Assembly (NCBI GenBank): GCA_030448005.1
Contig: JAUJNT010000002.1
Coordinates: 238,773-298,940 of the forward strand
From: Thermoleophilaceae bacterium
Lineage (GTDB): Bacteria > Actinomycetota > Thermoleophilia > Solirubrobacterales > Thermoleophilaceae
Reading direction: 5' to 3'
Length of the DNA stretch: 60,168 nt
Program-made: the position numbers and the translations under genes
Notes under the pieces: generated by a model
Told to the model about the DNA's origin: nothing
What the model saw: only the letters and a program-made list of their open reading frames with translations
Databases searched by the model: none
Shown: positions 25,480-34,347 of the stretch, piece after piece
Numbering within the stretch: the stretch's first letter is position 1
Layout: each line of letters begins with the position of its first letter

Positions 25480-26463
25480 ATGCGAGTCTGCGCCACCGTC
25501 GTCACACACAACCGAAAGGCGCTTCTGGCGGAGTGCCTCGGGGCGATTCTCGCGCAGACCAGTCCCGTCGAGCGCGTCTACGTGATCGACAACGCCTCGA
25601 CGGATGGGACGCGCGAGTTCCTTGCCGACCGCGGGCTGCTTGCCCGGGAGGAGATCGTCCTTCAGCGACTTGACCAGAACGCCGGCAGCTCGGGTGGCTT
25701 CGCGCGCGGCATCGCGATCGCCCGCGAGGATGACTGCGACTGGATCTGGGTGATGGATGACGACGCCGAGCCCCGAGCCGACGCCCTCGAGCGTCTGCTC
25801 GCCTCACCGGCCGCGCAGGACCGCTCGACTGCCGTGTTGTGCTCAGCCGTCGTCAGCGCCTCCGGCGCGATCCAGCCCCTTCACCGCGGGCATGTCCGCG
25901 GTCGTCCCCGTCCCTTGCCACTGTTGGCCTACGGAGCCGGTGCGCCCACGCTCGGCTTTGCCACCTGGGTTGGAATGCTGATCCGGAAGGAGGCGGCACG
26001 GGCCATCGAGCCGCCGCGGGAGGACTTCTTCATCTGGGCCGACGACTACGAGTACTCCTACCGCCTGCTCACGCAGGGGTCCATACGGCTCGTCTCCGAC
26101 AGCGTCATCGTTCACAAGGACGAGGGCTTCGGCGGCGCCTACACCAACCGGCGCAGCCGATGGTGGAACCGCCTCTTCGGCTGGGACTTCGAACCGACCC
26201 CATACTCGGGTGCGTGGCGGAACCTCTGCGGGATCCGCAACTGGGTGTGGATCAAACGGCACTACGAGGGCGAGTCCGCGGCCGGGTTCGTCGGCACGAC
26301 GGCCCAGTTCGTGCTGAAGGCCCTGCTCTATGACGAGCGCCCCTTCCGCCGCATACCCTGGCTCATCCGCTTCGCCGTCGACGGGCGGCGCGGCGTGTTC
26401 CGCAATATCTCCCCCCAGGAATGGGGCAGACGAACCGGCAGCGGGGCGACCCGACTACCATGA
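25480..26463 (+). CDS. GlfT-like GT2 glycosyltransferase
   Basis: A 327-residue GT2 enzyme. Motifs: Val-Val-Thr-His-Asn-Arg-Lys at the N-terminus, Ile-Asp-Asn-Ala-Ser-Thr-Asp-Gly, Trp-Val-Met-Asp-Asp-Asp-Ala, Trp-Ala-Asp-Asp-Tyr-Glu-Tyr and Val-Ile-Val-His-Lys. These match the galactofuranosyltransferase-like pattern seen also in the flanking paralogues. It is the first gene of a plus-strand operon with glf, a GT2-methyltransferase fusion, another GlfT-like enzyme and a flippase (to 31726). Galactofuranose transfer is inferred from motif set and linkage to glf. Confidence 0.78.
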   Translation: MRVCATVVTHNRKALLAECLGAILAQTSPVERVYVIDNASTDGTREFLADRGLLAREEIVLQRLDQNAGSSGGFARGIAIAREDDCDWIWVMDDDAEPRADALERLLASPAAQDRSTAVLCSAVVSASGAIQPLHRGHVRGRPRPLPLLAYGAGAPTLGFATWVGMLIRKEAARAIEPPREDFFIWADDYEYSYRLLTQGSIRLVSDSVIVHKDEGFGGAYTNRRSRWWNRLFGWDFEPTPYSGAWRNLCGIRNWVWIKRHYEGESAAGFVGTTAQFVLKALLYDERPFRRIPWLIRFAVDGRRGVFRNISPQEWGRRTGSGATRLP

Positions 26464-26514
26464 TGCGACTTCGCCGACCTCCGTGACGCTCGGCGGGGGC
26501 CAGTGCACGCTCCC

Positions 26515-27666
26515 ATGTCTGACTCGGAACACTTCGACACCCTGATCGTCGGTGCCGGCTTCGCCGGCTCGGTCATGGCCGAGCGTCTGGCCGCGCGCCT
26601 AGGACAGCGGGTGCTCGTCGTCGACCGGCGCCCGCACATCGCCGGCAACGCCTATGACGAGGCCGACGAGCACGGGGTGCTGGTCCACCGCTACGGCCCC
26701 CACATCTTCCACACGCAGTCCGCGAAGGTCGTGGACTACCTGTCTCGCTTCACCGGGTGGCGAACCTACGAGCACCGCGTGCTCGCACAGCTCGAGGGGG
26801 GCCTGCGCGTGCCGATGCCGATCAACCGCACGACGATCAACCTCCTGTACGGGCTCGATCTGCGCACGGAGGAGGACGTCGTGGCCTTCCTCGCCGACCG
26901 CGCCGAGCCCGTGGAGTACGTGCGCACCAGCGAGGACGCGGTGGTCTCGAAGGTGGGACGCGAGCTCTACGAGACCTTCTTCCGCGGCTACACCCGCAAG
27001 CAGTGGCAGCGGGACCCCTCGGAGCTGCACGCGTCGGTGTGCGGACGCCTTCCGACTCGCACCAACACCGACGACCGCTACTTCACCGATGACTTCCAGC
27101 AGATGCCGCTGGCCGGCTACACGCGAATGTTCGAGCGCATCCTCGACCACCCGAGAATCGAGGTTCGCCTGTCGACCGACCTCGAGGACGTGCGGGGCGA
27201 GGTGGCCTACGACCACCTGGTCTACACCGGACCGATCGACGCGTTCTTCGGCTACCGGTTCGGGGCGCTCCCATACCGATCGCTCGAGTGGGAGCTCGAG
27301 ACCGTCGAGACCCCCGACCGCGGTCTGGTGCAGCCGTGCGCGTCGATCAACTTTCCCTCCGAGAATGTGGCACACACCCGCATCACCGAGTACCGCTGGC
27401 TCACCGGCCAGACGCACACCGCATCGACGCTCGCGGTGGAGTACCCCCGCACGGAGGGCGATCCCTACTACCCGATTCCCAACCAAGAGACGCGCGGGCT
27501 CTACAAGCGATACGCGGCGCTGGCTGCCGAGCTGCCTGAGGTCACCTTCGTCGGGCGCCTGGCGCGCTACCAGTACCTCAACATGGACCAGGTGGTCGGG
27601 CAGGCGCTGGCGACGTTCGAGGGCCTGGTCGACTCGGGGGCCGTGGCGGAAGTGCCGGTGGCGTGA
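26515..27666 (+). CDS. glf: UDP-galactopyranose mutase
   Basis: A 383-residue flavoenzyme. It begins with the FAD motif Gly-Ala-Gly-Phe-Ala-Gly and has Ile-Ala-Gly-Asn-Ala-Tyr, His-Arg-Tyr-Gly-Pro-His-Ile-Phe-His-Thr, Phe-Phe-Arg-Gly-Tyr-Thr-Arg-Lys-Gln-Trp, and the C-terminal Gly-Arg-Leu-Ala-x-Tyr-x-Tyr-Leu-Asn-Met-Asp-Gln, all diagnostic of Glf. It interconverts UDP-galactopyranose and UDP-galactofuranose in the cytoplasm, supplying the donor for galactofuranosyltransferases. The ATG at 26515 is preferred; a GTG 12 bp upstream is possible. Its stop overlaps the GTG of the next gene by 4 bp. Confidence 0.96.
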   Translation: MSDSEHFDTLIVGAGFAGSVMAERLAARLGQRVLVVDRRPHIAGNAYDEADEHGVLVHRYGPHIFHTQSAKVVDYLSRFTGWRTYEHRVLAQLEGGLRVPMPINRTTINLLYGLDLRTEEDVVAFLADRAEPVEYVRTSEDAVVSKVGRELYETFFRGYTRKQWQRDPSELHASVCGRLPTRTNTDDRYFTDDFQQMPLAGYTRMFERILDHPRIEVRLSTDLEDVRGEVAYDHLVYTGPIDAFFGYRFGALPYRSLEWELETVETPDRGLVQPCASINFPSENVAHTRITEYRWLTGQTHTASTLAVEYPRTEGDPYYPIPNQETRGLYKRYAALAAELPEVTFVGRLARYQYLNMDQVVGQALATFEGLVDSGAVAEVPVA

Positions 27667-29372
27667 CGGCGGGCGGCGCGATCGGCCGCAAGGTCTCGCT
27701 GCTGATGCCCAACCGCGACGGCGCGGCGACCCTCGACCTGGTCCTCGGCCGGCTCGCCGCCCACACGACCTACCCGAAGGCGGAGCTGATCGTGGTGGAC
27801 GACGGCTCCGTCGACGACAGCCGTCCGATGCTCCGGCGCTGGCGCGACTCGGGCCGCTTCGGCGACTTCAACCTGATCGAGAAGGAAGCGAGCGGCGTGG
27901 TCGACACCCTCAACGCCGGCCTCGCGGCCGCGACGGGGGAGATCGTCGTCCAGCTGGATGCCGACGCCTCGATCGAGACGCCTGGCTGGCTCGAGACGAT
28001 GCTCGCGTTCTTCCTGAGCGACGAGCGCATCGGCGTGCTCTCGCCGAAGGTCATCATCGATACGGGCGTCGTTCACGCCTACGGCGTCACGCTCGTCGAT
28101 CCCGCGGGCATGCACGACCGCGGCGCCCGACCCACCGAGCCGGTCGGGCGCCGCTCGCTTCACTCGCGCGTGGAGCGCTTCCCCGAGGCGCCCGGTGACG
28201 TCGGGTCACAGGCCGCCGAGGTGGACGCGGGGATCGGGTGCTGCATGATGTACCGGCGCGAGGTAGCCCTCGCGGTCGGCGGCTACGACCCCGGTTTTCA
28301 GCCTGTCTGGTTCGACGACCTGGATCTGGCGCTGTCGATCCGCCGGGCCGGCTACAAGGCCTTCTTCGTGCCGGACGTCCGCGTGGTGCACCACCTCGGA
28401 CGCCGGGCTGCAGCCGAACGGGCCGGCTCGATCAGGCAGCGCGCCATGGCCGCGGCGCGCGTTCGCGGGGGAGCGCTGCTGTCGCCCGGGGTGCGGTCGG
28501 CCGTCGTACGGCGTCTTGGCCTTGACGACCCGCCGCCCGAGCACCTCGCGCGACTACGTCATCACTACTCCTATTGGCAGACGAAGTGGGGGTGGGATCC
28601 GCTGAATCCGGACATGGAGGAGATCCGGCGCCGCTGGGGCGACACGGAGGTGTGCTGGTCGCTTGAGCCGGAGCGCCGCCAGGCGGGCGCCGAGATCGTG
28701 AGCGCCTACCACTCCGAGCGCGGCGGCACGACCACTCAGGCGGGCGATCTCGCGTATCACCGCCGCCACGGCTTCCTGCCTCCGCCCGCGTGGAGCTCAC
28801 TGACGCGGTACGACCACATCCTGGACGTCATCCGCACACGCGGTCTCTGCGACCTCGACGCGGATTTCCTCGAGATCGGCGTGCTGCTGGGCGGAGGCGT
28901 CTTTCAGCTGGCCAAGCTTCTCGAGCGCGGCGCCCCGGGGCACAAGGTGATCGCCGTGGACATCTTCGAGCCCGGCGTCGACGCGACCACATGCACCACG
29001 GGGAACGACATGGCCTCGATCTACCGGTCGGTGCTGGAGGACAGGGATCAGTACGAGATCTACACGGCGGTCGTCGGCGAGCTCTCGAACGTGGAGACGG
29101 TGGTCGGAGACTCGACGCAGGTGGAGCTGCCGACCGAGCGCATCGCCTTCGCCCACATCGACGGGAACCACGATCCCGTTTACGTGCGCTCTGACTTCGA
29201 GAACGTGTGGCGCAAGCTCGTGCCGGGAGGCGTAGTGGCCTTCGACGACTATGGCTTCGACCTCCCGGAGGTCACTGAGACGGTGGACGCCCTGCGGGCC
29301 GAGCACGCCTCGGAGATCGTCGACTTCTGGGTCGCGGGGCTAAAGACGGCCTTCGTGCAGAAGGCGTCCTAG
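27663..29372 (+). CDS. Fusion of GT2 glycosyltransferase and class I SAM methyltransferase
   Basis: A 569-residue two-domain protein. Residues 1 to about 290 are a GT2 domain: Leu-Leu-Met-Pro-Asn-Arg-Asp, Val-Val-Asp-Asp-Gly-Ser-Val-Asp, Gln-Leu-Asp-Ala-Asp-Ala (metal site) and Trp-Phe-Asp-Asp-Leu-Asp-Leu. A linker of about 80 residues follows. Residues about 370-569 are a methyltransferase-like domain of the CmcI/Methyltransf_24 kind: Leu-Glu-Ile-Gly-Val-Leu-Leu-Gly-Gly-Gly, Ala-Val-Asp-Ile-Phe, and Ala-His-Ile-Asp-Gly-Asn-His. Fusion suggests that a sugar is added and then O-methylated by one polypeptide. Translationally coupled to glf. Confidence 0.8.
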   Translation: MTAGGAIGRKVSLLMPNRDGAATLDLVLGRLAAHTTYPKAELIVVDDGSVDDSRPMLRRWRDSGRFGDFNLIEKEASGVVDTLNAGLAAATGEIVVQLDADASIETPGWLETMLAFFLSDERIGVLSPKVIIDTGVVHAYGVTLVDPAGMHDRGARPTEPVGRRSLHSRVERFPEAPGDVGSQAAEVDAGIGCCMMYRREVALAVGGYDPGFQPVWFDDLDLALSIRRAGYKAFFVPDVRVVHHLGRRAAAERAGSIRQRAMAAARVRGGALLSPGVRSAVVRRLGLDDPPPEHLARLRHHYSYWQTKWGWDPLNPDMEEIRRRWGDTEVCWSLEPERRQAGAEIVSAYHSERGGTTTQAGDLAYHRRHGFLPPPAWSSLTRYDHILDVIRTRGLCDLDADFLEIGVLLGGGVFQLAKLLERGAPGHKVIAVDIFEPGVDATTCTTGNDMASIYRSVLEDRDQYEIYTAVVGELSNVETVVGDSTQVELPTERIAFAHIDGNHDPVYVRSDFENVWRKLVPGGVVAFDDYGFDLPEVTETVDALRAEHASEIVDFWVAGLKTAFVQKAS

Positions 29373-30245
29373 ATGGCCGTGGACGACCGGGTGTGCGCGG
29401 TAGTGGTTACCTACAACCGTCGTGCTCTGCTGAGCGAGTGCCTGACGGCGGTCAGGGCGCAGACTCGGGGCGTCGACGCGCTGGTGGTAGTCGACAACGC
29501 GAGCACCGATGGGACCGCCCAGATGGTGGCCGAGGAATTCCAAGACGCGATCCTCGTGAAGCTCGCTCAAAACGAGGGCAGCGCAGGAGGCTTTCACGAG
29601 GGCATGCGCGCGGCGTTGGGTAGCGGCCTTCGCTGGCAGTGGGTAATGGATGACGACACGATGCCCAGGCCCGACGCGCTCGAGCGCCTCTTCGCCGCGC
29701 GCGAGCGCCTCGACGGCTTGCCAGAACCGGTCATGCTCTACAGCAAGGTCTTGTGGACCGACGGGCGCATGCATCCGATGAACTTCCCCGGCTTTCGGAT
29801 GAGCGATCCCCACCTGTTCATCTCCGGCGTCGAGCAGGGACTGCCGCCGCTGCGCTGGGCGACCTTTCCTTCCCTGCTCCTGCGTAGCGACGCGGTAGAG
29901 CGCTACGGGCCGCCCCGCAAGGGCTACTTCCTGTGGTCGGATGACATCGACTTCACCGCGCGAATCTTGCGCTCGGAGGCCGGCTACTTCGTCCCCGACA
30001 GCGTCGCGATCCACAAGACCGCCACCGCGCACTGGCCGTGGGAAGGCGGCGACCGGTTCTACTTCGCGGTGCGCAACGGCCTCTGGACCCTGCGCGGAGA
30101 CGCGCTGGCGGGTCACGAGAAGATCGGCCACGCGCTGCTGATCGCCGGGCAGATCCGCCGCTTCCTGCCCCACGAGCGATTCCGGCCCTCGGCGCTGGGA
30201 ATAGCCGCGCGCGGTCTGCGGGACGGCCTGCTGCGCCGCCCGTGA
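29373..30245 (+). CDS. GlfT-like GT2 glycosyltransferase
   Basis: A 290-residue GT2 enzyme starting directly after the previous stop. Motifs: Val-Val-Val-Thr-Tyr-Asn-Arg-Arg, Val-Asp-Asn-Ala-Ser-Thr-Asp-Gly, Trp-Val-Met-Asp-Asp-Asp-Thr, Trp-Ser-Asp-Asp-Ile-Asp-Phe and Val-Ala-Ile-His-Lys. It is the third member of the galactofuranosyltransferase-like set in this locus. Its stop overlaps the flippase GTG by 4 bp (GTGA at 30242-30245). Acceptor unknown; rhamnosyltransferases share part of this motif set and remain possible. Confidence 0.78.
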   Translation: MAVDDRVCAVVVTYNRRALLSECLTAVRAQTRGVDALVVVDNASTDGTAQMVAEEFQDAILVKLAQNEGSAGGFHEGMRAALGSGLRWQWVMDDDTMPRPDALERLFAARERLDGLPEPVMLYSKVLWTDGRMHPMNFPGFRMSDPHLFISGVEQGLPPLRWATFPSLLLRSDAVERYGPPRKGYFLWSDDIDFTARILRSEAGYFVPDSVAIHKTATAHWPWEGGDRFYFAVRNGLWTLRGDALAGHEKIGHALLIAGQIRRFLPHERFRPSALGIAARGLRDGLLRRP

Positions 30246-31726
30246 GCCGGGTCCCTCCGCTCGAGGCCGGGGCCGTCTCCCCTGCCCCCGGCTTGCAGCG
30301 GATGGCCGGTGGCTTCGTGGCGCTTGGTGCCGCGACGGCCCTGACCCAGGTCCTCGGGTTCGTTCTGCTCGCCGTCGCGGCCCGACGCCTGGGGCCCGCC
30401 CACCTCGGCGCCTTCGCATTCGCCCTCAGCGTGGTGGGCTACTTCTCGATTCCGGCGAACTTCGGCGTGACGGCGTACGCTGTGCGCGACGTGGCGCGGG
30501 AGCCCGAGCGCGTCCGCGAGATCATGGGCGAGGTCGTACTCCTCCTCGGAGCGCTCGTACTCGTTCCCTTTCTCGCCGTCGTGCTGCTGGCTCCCGTGGT
30601 GGCAGCCGACGCAGTCTCGCGCTCGCTCCTGCCCATCGTAGGGCTCACGTTCGTGATCGACGCGGCGTCGCTCGCGTGGGTCCTGTATGGAACCCATCGG
30701 TTTGCCTGGGTAGCGCTCGCGCGTGTGCTCGGAAGCATCGTCAACGTCGCGCTGGTCCTCCTCCTCGTCCACGGCGGCCCGGAAGGACCGCGGACGCTGG
30801 CCTGGTGCGCCGTGGCCGGGGTCGTGATCACGACGCTCGCCACGCTCATCCCGGTTCTCCGGGTGATGGGAGCTCCGGCACTGGCGTGGAACTGGCGGCG
30901 CTCCCTCGCGCGCTTTCGAGCCGGGCTGCCGTTCGGCATCGCCGGGGTGATGATCTCGATCTACTACGCGATCGACTCCGTCATGCTCGGGTACCTCCGC
31001 GGCACCGACGAGGTCGGACAGTACGCGGTTGCCTACAAGGTTCCCCTCGCGGTCATCGCGCTCGCCGCCCTGTGGGCGTCAGTCCTCTTTCCGTACGCCA
31101 GCGCGCTCGGCCTCTCCGATCCAGGCCGCCTTCGCCACGAGGTCGGCGAGTTCGCCTCGCTCTTCGCGGTGGCGGCGCTGCCGATCGGGCTGGGATCGGC
31201 CCTGGTCGGCACCGGCCTCATGCGTGACCTGTTCGGGGATCAGTACGGGCCGGCCGGAACGCCGTTCGTCCTCCTGATGTTCGCCGCTGCCCTGGTCGTC
31301 GTGACGATCAACTACGGAACCGTCGCCCAGGCCATAGGAGAGGAACGGCACTTCGCGGTGGCCGTCACCGCCGCAGCGGCGCTCAATCTCGGGCTGAACC
31401 TGATCGTGATCCCCCCGTTCGGGATGACCGGCGCGGCGGCGGCCACGATCGCGGCCGAGGTGCTCGTCTTCGCGCTCGTCTGGATGCGCCTGCGCAGCCG
31501 GCTCGGCCCCATGCCCCTGCAATGGGCTCGACTCGTGCGTGTCGCGTGCGCCACCGCGGTCATGGCGCTCGTCATGGTGCTGCTAGGCCCGTTGCCGGCG
31601 CTCGTGAAGGTGTCGATCGGCGCAGCGGTCTACGTGGGCGCCGCCGCGGCGCTCGGGGTGGTGTCCGTGGCGGAGCTGCGAGCGCTCACGTCGGGCGCGC
31701 GGCCCAGCGGCAGCCGGATCACTTGA
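30242..31726 (+). CDS. Wzx-type polysaccharide flippase (second copy)
   Basis: A 494-residue MOP-superfamily protein with about 14 hydrophobic helices. Residues from about 20 (Met-Ala-Gly-Gly-Phe-Val-Ala-Leu-Gly-Ala) open the first helix, followed by Arg-Arg-Leu-Gly-Pro-Ala-His-Leu-Gly, the typical first loop. The GTG at 30242 overlaps the upstream GT2 stop by 4 bp, so it closes the galactofuranose operon and probably exports that operon's repeat unit. Its 3' end overlaps the convergent GT39-like gene by 8 bp. Only distantly similar to the flippase at 20413-21909. Confidence 0.87.
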   Translation: MSRVPPLEAGAVSPAPGLQRMAGGFVALGAATALTQVLGFVLLAVAARRLGPAHLGAFAFALSVVGYFSIPANFGVTAYAVRDVAREPERVREIMGEVVLLLGALVLVPFLAVVLLAPVVAADAVSRSLLPIVGLTFVIDAASLAWVLYGTHRFAWVALARVLGSIVNVALVLLLVHGGPEGPRTLAWCAVAGVVITTLATLIPVLRVMGAPALAWNWRRSLARFRAGLPFGIAGVMISIYYAIDSVMLGYLRGTDEVGQYAVAYKVPLAVIALAALWASVLFPYASALGLSDPGRLRHEVGEFASLFAVAALPIGLGSALVGTGLMRDLFGDQYGPAGTPFVLLMFAAALVVVTINYGTVAQAIGEERHFAVAVTAAAALNLGLNLIVIPPFGMTGAAAATIAAEVLVFALVWMRLRSRLGPMPLQWARLVRVACATAVMALVMVLLGPLPALVKVSIGAAVYVGAAAALGVVSVAELRALTSGARPSGSRIT

Positions 31727-33185
31727 CGCCGGGCGCCGGCTGGAAGAATGGGCGCGCGCCGTTCTGGCCGGGGCCAGACAGCGCCTGGGGAGGGACCGTG
31801 ACCGGCTTCGGCGCGGCGTACTCGGTCACGGTAAGGCGTTGGATCCGGTGGGCGGCGGTCTGCACGAACGGCGGTGCGGGAGGGACGGGCGCCACCGGGT
31901 CGCCGTGCGGGACAAAGCCCCCGAGCGTGACCGTCACGATCTTCGCGACGCGCTTGGGTCGTGGCATCACGGCCATCCGCGGCATGTAGAGGGCAAGCGT
32001 CCGCGCGTGCCAGTGGGGCGAGACCTCCACGATCCGCCCCTTCCTCGCCGGCCCGAGTCGCTCGGCCACCGCGCGCCAGTCGTCGCGCTGGACCCGCTCC
32101 TCGCTGGGGACCTTGACGACGATGTACGCGAAGGCCACGCACGCGATCGCCACCGCGGCGGGGCCGATGCGCCGCAGCTGGGGCGAAGAGAGCCCAACCG
32201 CCATGACGATTGCCAGCGGCAGCCACGCCGGGAGGAGGTTGCGGTCGAGCACGTAGTCCTTGCCGACCGCCGCGGCCGCGAGCGGCAGGCCGATGGCGGC
32301 CGCAGCCAGCGCGAGCATGAGCAGGATCCCCGCTCGGGTGCGGCCGTCTGACCAGCGCAGCGCCGCGCCGATCCCAAGCAGGGCGACCAGCGCGCCCACT
32401 GCGATAACTGCGCGCGGGTGATCGGCGAGCGGGCCGGCGCCAGAGGGGCCGGCGATGAACAAGAGGACCGCGTCGCCCACCCGCGGGTACAGCGGGATCT
32501 CGCCGATCCACTCGACGCCGGTGTGCTCCTGCTGGTAGAGGAGCATCGGAGCGATCGCCACCAGCCCGGCGCCGAGGCCCGCGCTTGCGACTAGCGCGCG
32601 GCGCCGGTCGACGCCGCGCAGCACAAGCCACGCCGCCTGCGGCACGACGAAGAAGAGCGCGAAGTAGTGAGACGCCACGGCGAGCGCCGACACGAGCGCC
32701 CAGACCGCCAGGTCGCGGCGGGCGGGCTGCTCGAGCGAGCGCAGGAAGAAGAGCAGCGACAGCGCGCAGAGGAACATGAGCAGCGCGTACGCACGCGCCT
32801 CCTGCGAGTACCACACCAGCGGCGGGCTCAGCGCGGTCAGCAGCCCGGCCACGAGCGCAACGCGCCGCCCCGCGAGCCTTCGCGCAGCGGCGTAAGCGAT
32901 CGGGACCGTGAGCGTGCCCAGCAGCGCCGAGAGCGAGCGCAGCCCGACCTCACCGGCGCCGAAGACCTTCGTCCACAGCCAGGCGAGGATGAAGTACGGC
33001 GGCGGCTGGGCCTCGTGGGAGAGCGCGCCGTCGATCATTGCGCCGAAGGACGCGCTGACGAGCTCGTGGGTGAGCGCCTCGTCGTACCAGAAGCTCTGCG
33101 CGTCGAGGGTGACAAAGCGGACCACCGCGCCCAGCGCGGTCACGATCACGACGGGAAGCCACGGCACGAACGCCCGGTGGCGCAT
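31719..33185 (-). CDS. GT39/ArnT-like polyprenyl-phosphate-dependent glycosyltransferase
   Basis: A 488-residue GT-C membrane protein. The first helix is followed by Phe-Trp-Tyr-Asp-Glu-Ala-Leu, the Asp-Glu catalytic/metal motif of PMT/ArnT enzymes, and then Gln-Pro-Pro-Pro-Tyr in the first extracytoplasmic loop. About ten further helices and a C-terminal extracytoplasmic domain (from about 370) follow. It would transfer a sugar from polyprenyl phosphate to a glycan or protein outside the membrane; DPM-type GT2 genes at 19436 and 34348 could supply the donor. The ATG at 33185 has an AAGGTGG Shine-Dalgarno 6 nt upstream. Last gene of a minus-strand operon. Confidence 0.82.
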   Translation of the reverse strand: MRHRAFVPWLPVVIVTALGAVVRFVTLDAQSFWYDEALTHELVSASFGAMIDGALSHEAQPPPYFILAWLWTKVFGAGEVGLRSLSALLGTLTVPIAYAAARRLAGRRVALVAGLLTALSPPLVWYSQEARAYALLMFLCALSLLFFLRSLEQPARRDLAVWALVSALAVASHYFALFFVVPQAAWLVLRGVDRRRALVASAGLGAGLVAIAPMLLYQQEHTGVEWIGEIPLYPRVGDAVLLFIAGPSGAGPLADHPRAVIAVGALVALLGIGAALRWSDGRTRAGILLMLALAAAAIGLPLAAAAVGKDYVLDRNLLPAWLPLAIVMAVGLSSPQLRRIGPAAVAIACVAFAYIVVKVPSEERVQRDDWRAVAERLGPARKGRIVEVSPHWHARTLALYMPRMAVMPRPKRVAKIVTVTLGGFVPHGDPVAPVPPAPPFVQTAAHRIQRLTVTEYAAPKPVTVPPQALSGPGQNGARPFFQPAPGVK

Positions 33186-33202
33186 GCGGTCCCACCTTGC
33201 GC

Positions 33203-34273
33203 TCAGACGGCCGCCGTCCACAGCTCGACGTTGTGCTCGAATATCTCCGTGAGGATCCCCTCGATGTCGTAGGAGAGCATCCAGTCCGGATAGTCGCGCC
33301 GGAACTCCGCTAGATCCGAGACCCACCAGCGGTGGTCGCCGATTCGCGGCTCCGGTCCGAGGTCCCAGTGCAGCGTCCTTCCCGTGATCTGCTCGCAGAG
33401 CCCGATGGCCTCCATCATCGAGCAGTTCGATTCCCGTCCACCGCCGATGTTGTATACGGCTCCTGCGCGGGGGCGCTCGTGGAACGCGGCGAAGGCCCGG
33501 ACGAGGTCGGCGGAGTGGATGTTGTCACGCACCTGCTTGCCCCCGTAGCCGTAGACGATGTAGGGGTCTCCGGTCACCGCACAGCGCATGAGGTAGCTCA
33601 GGAAGCCGTGGAGCTTTGCCCCGGCGTGGCTCGGACCCGTCAGGCATCCGCCCCGCAAGCACACGGTCGGCATGTCAAAGTAGCGGCCGTACTCCTGCAC
33701 CATCAGGTCGGCGGCCGCCTTTGATACGCCGAACAGGGAGTGAAGGCATTTGTCGATCGACATGCTCGTATCGATTCCGGGGAAGTAGCGGTGGTCCTCC
33801 GGCAGCTCGAGCCGACCCCCGAGGTCGAGAAGGGGGAGGTCGTTGGGCCGCGCGCCGTAGACCTTGTTGGTCGAGCAGAAGACGAAGGGCGCGTCGGCGG
33901 CGTGACGCCGGGTGGCCTCGAGGAGGTTCAGGGTGCCGGTCGCGTTCACGGCGAAGTCCGTGTGAGGATCGCCGGCGGCCCAGTCGTGAGAGGGCTGCGC
34001 CGCCGCGTGGACGACCAGCTCGATCCTCCCCGCATGCTGGGCGAACAGCCGATCGACCCCTTCGCCGTCGCGGATGTCCATGTCCTGTGAGCGAAAGCCA
34101 GGGACCGCTTCCAGGAGCCGATCGGTCGTGCGTGCGGTCGAGGCCGACGGTCCGAAGAAGACCGCCCGCATGTCGTTTTCGATGCCGATGACATCGAACC
34201 CGGCAGATGCGAAATGCCGGACCGACTCCGAGCCGATCAGCCCTCCCGATCCGGTGATGATGGCGATGGCCAT
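33203..34273 (-). CDS. NAD-dependent sugar epimerase, CDP-paratose 2-epimerase-like
   Basis: A 356-residue extended SDR. The dinucleotide motif is Gly-Ser-Gly-Gly-Leu-Ile-Gly. Ala-Ala-Gln-Pro-Ser-His-Asp, Ser-Thr-Asn-Lys-Val-Tyr-Gly and Gly-Gly-Lys-Gln-Val-Arg-Asp are features of the CDP-tyvelose (CDP-paratose 2-) epimerase branch. The active-site Tyr-x3-Lys is not in plain form: Phe-Gly-Val-Ser-Lys is where Tyr-Gly-x-Ser-Lys is expected, so the catalytic Tyr may be replaced or shifted. No CDP-hexose 4,6-dehydratase is seen in the window, so the substrate is uncertain. In an operon with a second, divergent homologue at 35154-36215. Confidence 0.75.
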   Translation of the reverse strand: MAIAIITGSGGLIGSESVRHFASAGFDVIGIENDMRAVFFGPSASTARTTDRLLEAVPGFRSQDMDIRDGEGVDRLFAQHAGRIELVVHAAAQPSHDWAAGDPHTDFAVNATGTLNLLEATRRHAADAPFVFCSTNKVYGARPNDLPLLDLGGRLELPEDHRYFPGIDTSMSIDKCLHSLFGVSKAAADLMVQEYGRYFDMPTVCLRGGCLTGPSHAGAKLHGFLSYLMRCAVTGDPYIVYGYGGKQVRDNIHSADLVRAFAAFHERPRAGAVYNIGGGRESNCSMMEAIGLCEQITGRTLHWDLGPEPRIGDHRWWVSDLAEFRRDYPDWMLSYDIEGILTEIFEHNVELWTAAV

Positions 34274-34347
34274 CGTGGGAGCTTATGGCGTGGGCGCCCC
34301 GGACCGGTGACCCCCGGCCGGCGCGCCCGGGCGTGGCGAGCGTCGCG

